Assembly (NCBI RefSeq): GCF_039555335.1
Contig: NW_027305510.1
Span: 620,001-684,000, forward strand
Source of the DNA: Amphiura filiformis
Lineage: Eukaryota; Echinodermata; Ophiuroidea; Amphilepidida; Amphiuridae
Length of the DNA stretch: 64,000 bases
Reading direction: 5' to 3'
This document shows, in pieces, positions 60,201-64,000 of the stretch; position 1 is the first letter of the stretch; the number at the start of each line of letters is the position of its first letter. The notes beneath the pieces were generated by a model, which did not search any database, had not been told where the DNA came from, and worked only from the letters and a program-made list of their open reading frames with translations. The position numbers and the translations under genes were made by a program.

Positions 60201-62351
60201 TACTCACTGGTCAAAAATGCCTTTTTCTTTTCAAATTTCAAATCACAATAAATTGCTAGATTTTAATTATAATCATTTGGGTTATAAAACTTTTGCCAAG
60301 GACGTTTAAGGATTCTGAAATAGTTGAAACACAAGATATGCGCATGACAGGTATGTTTAATGATAAGAATGTTATGCGTATGCCTCATAATTCTGCTATT
60401 GCACGAGGCACATTCCAATACAAATACCGGAAATACTGCGATAAAAAAAGTACCTCGTATTGGACAAACTACCTCATTTTTAGTTCCCTGTAACAATGAG
60501 GAATTATCTTTTGTCTCCCCTTTGTATTAGTTATACAATCACCTTCAAGACCAGTAGCAATTCAAGACCATCTCTTTACATTCCACTTCAAAACGAGTAC
60601 TATAGAAAAATTATCAAATTCGTGGACATCGTGGAACATACTCTTTATGCGTGGCTGTGCGTAGTAAGCAGTTGTGCAGATAGCCTCGCTAATATGGACG
60701 CGTGAGAGTAGCGTTATGCTGCGTGTAGTTAGCATGATTAGTCGCGAGTAACAAGCGTAGTTGAATGTTCCACGATGTCCACGAATTTGATAATTTTTCT
60801 ATAATACAAGTACTAATATTCAAGATCTTTAGGTCACTATCTGTATGGAGCATTGCTTTGATTATTGATTTGTTAAATACTAGGTGGTATAATACTTAAC
60901 ATTGGGTGGAATAAGCATTCATTTTGTACCATGTTTAGCTACTTTGGGTGGAATACGTACTACTTTTGTACCTTGTTTTGCTTGGGTGGAATAAGTACTC
61001 CTTTTTTGTACCTTGTTTTGCTACTTTGGGTGGAATAAGTACTCGCTTTGTACCTTGTTTGCTACTTTGGGTGGAACAAGTATTGTTTTGTACCTTGTTT
61101 TGCTACTTTGGGTGGAATAAGTACTCGCTTTGTACCTTGTTTGCTACTTTGGGTGGAATAAGTACTTGTTTTGTTCCTTGTTTTGCTACTTTGGGTGGAA
61201 TAAGTACTTGTTTTGTTCCTTGTATTGCTACGTTGGGTGGAATAAGTACTTGTTTTGTTCCTTGTATTGCTACGTTGGGTGGAATAAGTACTTGTTTTGT
61301 TCCTTGTTTTGCTACTTTGGGTGGAATAAGTACTTGGTTTGTTCCTTGTTTTGCTACTCGTATTGCCAGGATGACAAAGATAATCTTCCATTGTTCAGGG
61401 GAGCTTTAAAATGAGGTGGTTTGTCCAATACGAGGTACTTCCGTTTTCACATTGAAAGCATCAGTATTTCCAAAACTTGTTGAAACTTCAATAATAGTCA
61501 CATCCTTGCATATCTATATGCTCATAAAATTCATCCAGCAGAGTGCAATTTCTACTTTTACTATATTCTACAGCAGGACAAGTGTAAGAAACACAAGCAA
61601 AAAAACTATTATCTGTTGCAGATCCAGTGGCACCTCACATATTTCCTTGGACCTATGGATGTATTGCAATAGGTATTAGCATTTGAATGTGTAGTCCTAT
61701 GCACTCATAATGACAACACATGCTCCTCCGATGAAAATATCCTACCCAGGACAAAATGCATGAGCAGGAATGTAGCTACAGTGGGCGGTGGTGAGCGGCA
61801 GAGCTCAGTTTTGGAGCCCACCACTCAGCTGCAACTTTAGCACTGCAGCCCACCACTCAGAGGCCAAAATTGCACAATTTTATTGGATTAGTCGAGAATT
61901 TGGTCCATTTTGGCAAAAAATTGCCAAATATGCAAGATTTTCATTAAATGCTGCCCACCACAAAAACTATCCTAGCTAAAACCCTGTGCATGAGGTGTCA
62001 CTGGAGCTGGAAAATACAACTACTACTAAAATGTGCCGGCCTGAAGGCTAGTATGCAGTTTTTAGTCATAGAGCAACACACAATCATTTACCACACACAT
62101 CGCATGTCTTGGAAAGCGCCCTCCTTGATCACTCTACTTACCAGCTGTATCTGTTGACCCGTCTGTTGTGTAAGTAACTGTAATTGTTGTGGTGTCAAAG
62201 CCTGCGTCAGGACCTGGGGCTGTGGCACGGCTTGTGTCACCGTCTGTAGCTGGGCTTGTTGTTGAGCCTGGGCTTGTAGGGCCTGCATGGCTTGCTGTAT
62301 TGCGGCAGACTGCTGCAGGGCTTGGGCTGCTTGGGTGGTAGTTGTAGTAGC
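42380..62351 (-). CDS. POU2F1-like: POU2F (Oct1/Oct2-type) transcription factor gene, 3' six coding exons
   Basis: Class II POU factors bind the octamer ATGCAAAT through a POU-specific domain and a POU homeodomain and activate transcription through glutamine-rich regions. Exons 62351-62142, 59257-59150, 52006-51854, 47913-47812, 44440-44135 and 43438-42380 join to 645 codons plus stop, all in phase 0. The order is Q-rich (four exons), [20 protein letters not shown] (start of POU-specific), [39 protein letters not shown] and [14 protein letters not shown]. Human POU2F1 has the same architecture. The starting methionine and first N-terminal exon(s) are not in the window. Introns are 0.7-7.1 kb and hold several minisatellites. 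Orthology to the single invertebrate POU2F gene is likely; vertebrate paralogue naming does not strictly apply. Confidence 0.93.
43809..43943. mobile_element. Foldback MITE in POU2F intron
   Basis: Arms aattggatgctttacgccca, atatttattggtctcgctat and their inverted partners (ataaatatgggctcaacc, gatccaatttt), with a short turn gactcgactacgtctcg. Confidence 0.85.
44135..44440 (-). CDS. POU2F1-like: POU2F exon: Q/T-rich segment and start of POU-specific domain
   Basis: Acceptor ctattcacag before 44440, donor gtaactaat at 44126-44134, 102 codons in phase 0. Begins [18 protein letters not shown], passes a Thr run ([11 protein letters not shown]) and ends [20 protein letters not shown] then IKLGFTQ. 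The split after GFTQ before GDVG is a conserved POU intron position. Confidence 0.94.
45220..45925. repeat. 21-bp minisatellite (about 34 units)
   Basis: Unit cctaatacatttgggtgtatt and variants (gtgttcttaatactttcgga). Because 21 is seven codons, both strands stay open (IPNTFGC on plus; HPNVLGI on minus). Single-base indels shift frame repeatedly. Intronic, not coding. Confidence 0.95.
45931..45965. mobile_element. Family A MITE fragment
   Basis: Only the left end remains (gggctattccatttgaaatc, catacaccccct), directly after the 21-bp array. Confidence 0.7.
46287..46830. mobile_element. 544-bp TIR element with TA flanks
   Basis: Ends ccgtactgacgcgagtatag and ctatactcgcgtcagtacgg are inverted, flanked by TA (46285-46286, 46831-46832). 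Nested inside is a second palindrome (46492-46655; attaatgatttcaaaatgca and its complement) and a long poly-T tract. A shorter relative is at 48067-48303. TA duplication fits a Tc1/mariner-type mover. Confidence 0.85.
47062..47260. mobile_element. Family A palindromic MITE, copy 9
   Basis: tgggctattccagttgaaat at the left; right arm modified near 47220-47260 (gtatggatttcaaatgaaat). Confidence 0.85.
47517..47660. mobile_element. Foldback MITE in POU2F intron
   Basis: tcgtcgttgggcaggaaaaa, cctcctatg and cctgaacatgttta on the left; taaacatgttcagg, cataggaggtttttcctgcc and cagcgacga on the right. Confidence 0.85.
47812..47913 (-). CDS. POU2F1-like: POU2F glutamine-rich exon (34 codons)
   Basis: Reads [20 protein letters not shown] then [14 protein letters not shown]. 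The acceptor is a tandem cagcag (47911-47916), so one Gln can be included or skipped. Donor taken as aat|gtacgc at 47806-47811; an alternative upstream donor (caa|gtgcct) would shorten it. Phase 0 at both ends. Confidence 0.82.
48067..48303. mobile_element. Short TIR element with TA flanks (relative of 46287-46830)
   Basis: ccgtattggtccgagtatag at the left and ctatactcggacgaatacgg at the right, TA on each side (48065-48066, 48304-48305), with poly-A and poly-T tracts inside. Confidence 0.82.
48553..49365. repeat. 38-bp minisatellite, about 21 nearly identical units
   Basis: Unit gggtcatgggtagtaaaggc plus gctgggtgggcactcaca. Only a few differences are visible (a lost G near 48688, gctgggaggg near 49219, ggtggtaaat at the end). 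Such uniformity implies recent expansion or active homogenisation. Length 38 is not a multiple of three. It lies in a POU2F intron. Confidence 0.97.
49475..49660. mobile_element. Family A palindromic MITE, copy 10
   Basis: gggctattccagttgatatc at the left; right end degraded (ttttcacccgtaagagccca). Confidence 0.82.
49661..49982. other. POU2F intron, nothing recognised
   Basis: AT-rich sequence between two family A copies; no exon-like segment. Confidence 0.5.
49983..50164. mobile_element. Family A palindromic MITE, copy 11
   Basis: actaattcatttgaaattca at the left, catttcaacttgaatagccc at the right. Confidence 0.83.
50566..50710. mobile_element. 145-bp TIR element
   Basis: Ends cagagatgccaac and gttggcatctctg are perfect 13-bp inverted repeats, flanked by ctgcat on both sides (50560-50565, 50711-50716). 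The interior repeats aaaatagggagg. It could be a short hAT-type MITE, though the visible duplication is 6 bp. Confidence 0.85.
50809..50980. mobile_element. Family A palindromic MITE, copy 12
   Basis: atattccaattgaaatccat at the left; right end truncated at gtgtacggattt. Confidence 0.82.
51041..51224. mobile_element. Foldback MITE with CRE-like sites
   Basis: ccatacttttttttaccttg and gatgtggcagtgacgtca at the left, tgacgtcactgccacatggt and gaaaaatggtat at the right. Both arms contain tgacgtca. 51225-51850 shows nothing recognised. Confidence 0.75.
51854..52006 (-). CDS. POU2F1-like: POU2F glutamine-rich exon (51 codons)
   Basis: Acceptor catcttcag before 52006, donor gtaagtgtt at 51845-51853. 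Reads [40 protein letters not shown] and [11 protein letters not shown]. Phase 0 at both ends; part of the activation region. Confidence 0.92.
52185..52406. mobile_element. MITE carrying YY1-like motifs, copy 2
   Basis: aatagaggccgtcagcc at the left, atgactacctctatt at the right. Holds gccatcttgtgggtac once and its inverse gtacccacaagatggc-like form twice (acccacaagatggcagtg, acccacaagatggcagcg). Relative of 3868-4072. Confidence 0.72.
52407..53379. other. POU2F intron, no gene feature
   Basis: AT-rich with a 24-base poly-A run at 52765-52788. No exon-like segment. Confidence 0.55.
53380..53745. mobile_element. Foldback/MITE family B, copy 2 (opposite orientation)
   Basis: Shares catcaacatcagcgcatgtg, ctaatttctctcccactaag, agaaccaaatataaatgcat, caatcctacgcgacgca and cttttctgattggctg with 9646-10082, inverted. 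It lacks one arm of the hairpin. Confidence 0.72.
53765..54225. repeat. 47-bp minisatellite interrupted by a transposon
   Basis: Unit ccatatgaaatccatatatc plus cccctcccatacaggcagtg and ggaaaat, about 2.5 units before and 2 after the element at 53898-54133. It seems derived from a family A-like sequence (begins gtatttcagttgaaattca). Confidence 0.85.
53898..54133. mobile_element. 236-bp hAT-like MITE with 8-bp target duplication
   Basis: Perfect 16-bp ends caggcccgtacgcagg and cctgcgtacgggcctg. Flanks catacagg at 53890-53897 and 54134-54141 are identical 8-mers. Removing the element and one flank restores an intact 47-bp unit. The interior has G-runs and no ORF of note. Confidence 0.93.
54638..54947. 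repeat. Inverted pair of tRNA-Thr-like sequences
   Basis: Arms about 110 bp long. The minus-strand half (54693-54769) reads accaagtggttgaggcgctg, gtctcgtaaaccag (anticodon CGT) and gtcctgggtttgattctc. The plus-strand half (54821-54890) reads gctggtcttgtaaaccagag (anticodon TGT) and gtcctgggttcaattcccag. Outside the tRNA-like part the arms still pair (gatgcaattttatcagtttc with gaaactgataaatttgcatc). Acceptor stems do not close in either half, so these are probably pseudo-tRNAs in a foldback structure. Confidence 0.8.
54950..55516. other. POU2F intron, nothing recognised
   Basis: AT-rich, without repeats or exons that I can identify. Confidence 0.5.
55517..56080. mobile_element. Family A palindromic MITE, copy 13, split by repeat D
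   Basis: Left part 55517-55674 (tgggctgttctagttaaaat ...) and right part from about 56023 to gatttcaactggaatagctc at 56080. Repeat D (55675-56022) sits between. The block catgtcttccatt is present on both sides of the insertion, as a 13-bp target duplication. Confidence 0.85.
55675..56022. repeat. Dispersed repeat D, copy 2, nested in a family A MITE
   Basis: Matches 37265-37625 along its length (agcaactattttaaactgtt to caaccaacaatacc). A 13-bp flanking duplication and no terminal inverted repeats would fit retroposition, but no tRNA-like head is seen. Confidence 0.78.
56391..56515. repeat. Family B fragment, copy 3
   Basis: gtgagaaccaatccgagcaa, gcacgcactccgcgtagaac and cattcatttttcttgcggg match the outer part of family B at 9.65 kb. 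Confidence 0.6.
56574..56739. mobile_element. Family A palindromic MITE, copy 14
   Basis: Left end degraded (tgggatattacacacacccc); right end gatttcaactggaatagccc intact. Confidence 0.82.
56740..58540. other. POU2F intron, no gene feature recognised
   Basis: About 1.8 kb of AT-rich sequence. Local open frames (for example 57853-58122 minus) have no family resemblance. A weak TIR-like pair (caggcctggaaaat, ttttccagccgtgc) at 56845-56965 could be an old hAT remnant. Confidence 0.5.
58541..58723. mobile_element. Family A palindromic MITE, copy 15
   Basis: tgtgttattccagttgaaat at the left, gatttcaactggaatagccc at the right, family interior present. Confidence 0.86.
58869..59084. mobile_element. 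216-bp hAT-like MITE next to a POU2F exon
   Basis: Ends cagtagcgacagcatggaat and ttccatgctgccgctgctg are imperfect inverted repeats; flanks aacacaag at 58861-58868 and 59085-59092 are an exact 8-bp duplication. The element ends 65 bp from the exon 59150-59257 donor. Confidence 0.9.
59150..59257 (-). CDS. POU2F1-like: POU2F glutamine-rich exon (36 codons)
   Basis: Reads [20 protein letters not shown] then [16 protein letters not shown] in phase 0. The acceptor is a tandem tagcag (59255-59260), giving an optional Gln. The donor gtgttatat is a poor match to consensus, so the exon may be alternatively used. Confidence 0.83.
59333..59375. repeat. Short tandem repeats
   Basis: gacagacggattgacagacg is repeated around 59308-59337, and aagcaagcaagcaagc at 59357-59373. 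Confidence 0.7.
59834..60043. repeat. 51-bp minisatellite, four units
   Basis: Unit tgagtgacacactaacattg, tggagtcggtactctttggt, tctaccctcca. 51 is 17 codons, so frames stay open on the minus strand. In a POU2F intron. Confidence 0.92.
60136..60153. mobile_element. Family A MITE end fragment
   Basis: Only tacaactggaatagccct remains. Confidence 0.5.
60601..60803. mobile_element. Foldback MITE E, copy 2, with perfect 39-bp arms
   Basis: Left arm 60601-60639 (tatagaaaaattatcaaatt, cgtggacatcgtggaacat) and right arm 60765-60803 are exact reverse complements by eye. Relative of 37741-37926. Confidence 0.9.
60900..61350. repeat. About 41-bp minisatellite, about 11 units
   Basis: Unit ttgctactttgggtggaata, agtacttgttttgttccttg plus a base or two. 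Units of 41 and 42 bp alternate; where they are 42 the frames stay open on both strands. In a POU2F intron. Confidence 0.93.
62142..62351 (-). CDS. POU2F1-like: POU2F glutamine-rich exon (70 codons), most 5' exon seen
   Basis: Acceptor catcttcag before 62351, donor gtaagtagagt at 62131-62141. Reads [60 protein letters not shown] and [10 protein letters not shown]. The [12 protein letters not shown] stretch resembles the LTPAQQQLLLQQ segment of human POU2F1. Phase 0 at both ends; more upstream coding sequence must exist beyond the window. Confidence 0.92.
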
Positions 62352-62692
62352 CTGAAGATGAAGGCAAGAGAAATCGTATGGTTTACAAACACACAATCTG
62401 TTTCTGGGCATTGTGAATCAATGAGAGGCATTTCTAGTTTCTCTTTTAACAGATTGACAAATTACACCCAACCCAAGATGAAGTATAGTCAAAACAAAGA
62501 AGCATACAACTATCATCTTGTATAGACTGCTGACAGTATTCTTCCAGATAGCTTTAAAACCACCATGCTGAAGCTGGCCCGAGATATTCATAACCTCTGC
62601 ACTATAGACGCTATGAATTAAATTCAGTCTTCCCCTCCCTATGTCATTACATTATATCCACCAAGTCACAACCACCAGTGATTGAACCCAGG

Positions 62693-63080
62693 GGCCCATT
62701 TCACTAAACTTCTATAACCGTTCGTTAACTTCCGAATTCGAATACCCAATACTAGACTAACTTTACAAAGGGTCCCTGTAGTAAATCCCTATTCTCTGTC
62801 GTAGTGCACGTTAGTAACCATTGGTTACTGCTCCAAGCCTGAGCTCATACACCTGTTCCAAATTTTGATATGCCATAGGCTTTGTGTTGTGATCATTTCA
62901 ATCAGTGGTTTGTAACTAAGAAAGCGTGATCCAGTTGACCTAGTAATGGTCATATTCTAACGTGCACTACGACAGCGAATTACTTCCTAAGGGTACCGTT
63001 CATAAGTAAGTTTAGTGAAATGGAACTTACGACTCGATTTCGAGACTTACAAAAATTCGCAAAGTTTAGTGAAATGGACC
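62693..63080. mobile_element. Foldback element upstream of the POU2F exon
   Basis: ggcccatttcactaaacttc and gtagtgcacgttagtaacca at the left; ctaacgtgcactacgac, agtttagtgaaatggaac and a second agtttagtgaaatggacc at the right. Confidence 0.78.
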
Positions 63081-63241
63081 CTTGTCTTCATAGTACATGG
63101 TGTTAGGTAGAATTATCATAAGTCAGTGCAAAATTTGCTACATTAGTGGAACCAAGGTTTTTTTGCACCCTTATACCCTAGGTAACAAGACCTGAGTTGG
63201 TTCCATTTTTTTCGAATGTAATCTTGGCCATTTTGAAATTC

Positions 63242-63745
63242 AAAATGGCCACTATATTTAGCCTTTTAAAGCCATATTTGTCCCGAAAATGCACAAAGTC
63301 ATATTTTTTTAATGATTATTTATACTTTTGATTGTCAAAATCCACTAAGAACATAATTAGGATCATTTTCTAGAATCCAAGATGGCTGCCAAATCCAAAA
63401 TGGCCGCCAATTTGTCTAAAATGTTCTGCCAGCTATAAGGACATTGATTTCTTTTCTTTTTTGCTGATTATTTTCACTACTAATGTTTCTGAGAAGCCAC
63501 TGAGAACTAAAAACTTAATTTGGTCCATTGTCTCCAATCCAAGATGGCCTCTAAATCCAAAATGGCCGCGCTTATTAAAATATAGTATACCGCTTTAGGC
63601 AATTATTATCATTGAGAGTAAAATACACGTATCTCATTTCTGTTAGATATGGATAAGAAAATGATTGTAAACATCTTAAAGTAGTGCAACAACATTGTTT
63701 AAGGAGAAATAAGGTGCATTTCACCTTTCAAAATGGCCGCCAAAA
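63242..63745 (+). promoter_or_regulatory. Cluster of YY1-like motifs (possible repeat-borne)
   Basis: aaaatggccac (63243), aagatggctgcc (63379), aaaatggccgcc (63397), aagatggcc (63541), aaaatggccgcg (63559) and aaaatggccgcc (63730) match or approach the YY1 core in one orientation. The phrase aatccaagatggc...aaatccaaaatggcc occurs twice, so this may be an internal repeat of a transposon and not a regulatory element. Confidence 0.4.
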
Positions 63746-63861
63746 TGTGTTGAAATTGGCTAAGATTAATATGGCACCATTTATGCAATGAAATGCAGAA
63801 AATCATGTTTTTAAAAGTTGAAATTTTATTATTGTAATTCAACTTAAGACATTTATGATAG

Positions 63862-63999
63862 AGCTGACCTTGAGGCATTTAAATGCCTAGTTGTTATCAT
63901 CCATGTTATCAGTATTTTCAAGTTCCTCAGCACAGCTGTATTGGTACACTCTTCATCTGCTCCACAAGCACATGCTACTGTACAAGTCAGATTGTGTCG
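63862..63999 (-). pseudogene. Degenerate Cys-rich open frame at the window edge
   Basis: The minus strand reads LTCTVACACGADEECTNT, then after a frame change ends acidic (EELENTDNMDDNN, TAG). A short Cys cluster followed by an acidic tail is seen at the end of some transposon-encoded proteins. It is cut by the window edge and needs a frameshift, so I treat it as a decayed fragment of unknown origin. Confidence 0.25.
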
Positions 64000-64000
64000 T

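Larger units (their letters stand above)
60428..61476. repeat. 1-kb interval bounded by inverted repeats
   Basis: aagtacctcgtattggacaa and actacctcatttttag near 60449 pair with taaaatgaggtggtttgtcc and aatacgaggtactt near 61407-61440; ggaaatactg/cagtatttcc pair further out. Inside are the hairpin 60601-60803 and the ~41-bp minisatellite. Confidence 0.65.

Noticed and set aside
60948-61409. 153-codon frame ([13 protein letters not shown] repeats)
   Set aside because: Product of the ~41/42-bp minisatellite in a POU2F intron.

Overview
This is eukaryotic nuclear DNA, AT-rich and intron-rich, dominated by repeats. It carries two recognisable protein-coding genes, both on the minus strand. The gene content (a VPS26C/DSCR3 orthologue and a POU2F/Oct-type POU factor with a glutamine-rich N-terminus), the tRNA-derived SINEs and the many hairpin MITEs fit an invertebrate deuterostome such as an echinoderm, hemichordate or cephalochordate. 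That placement is inference; no sequence here fixes the species.

Layout. 1-4.1 kb: intergenic, with a class-II-tRNA-derived SINE and several foldback elements. 4.13-15.48 kb: VPS26C, complete in seven coding exons (298 codons), recognised exon by exon from its similarity to the human protein. Its third, fourth and sixth exons each have partial tandem copies beside them that repeat a splice site. 16.06-32.56 kb: a 16.5-kb array of a 48-bp unit (about 340 copies) with higher-order structure, split once by a 318-bp transposon. It begins about 580 bp upstream of the VPS26C start codon. 32.6-42.3 kb: intergenic, with hAT-like and pogo-like elements, a broken LINE 3' end and many copies of one palindromic MITE. 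42.38-62.35 kb: the 3' two-thirds or more of a POU2F gene. Six coding exons (645 codons) are visible, all starting and ending in phase 0: four glutamine-rich activation exons, one exon that ends inside the POU-specific domain, and a large last exon with the rest of the POU-specific domain, the POU homeodomain and the C-terminal tail. The N-terminal exon(s) lie beyond 64 kb. Its introns hold separate minisatellites (21, 38, 47, 51 and about 41 bp units). 62.4-64 kb: upstream intron or flank, with a foldback element and a cluster of YY1-like motifs.

The two genes have no functional link that I know of: VPS26C is an endosomal retriever subunit and POU2F is a nuclear octamer-binding factor. The unusual content is the repeat biology. 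It comprises a 16.5-kb period-48 array open in two reading frames, a genome-shaping palindromic MITE family (about 16 substantial copies in 64 kb), nested insertions with clear target-site duplications, and repeated partial-exon duplication in VPS26C. I found no prokaryotic-type system, no CRISPR array and no intact transposase.
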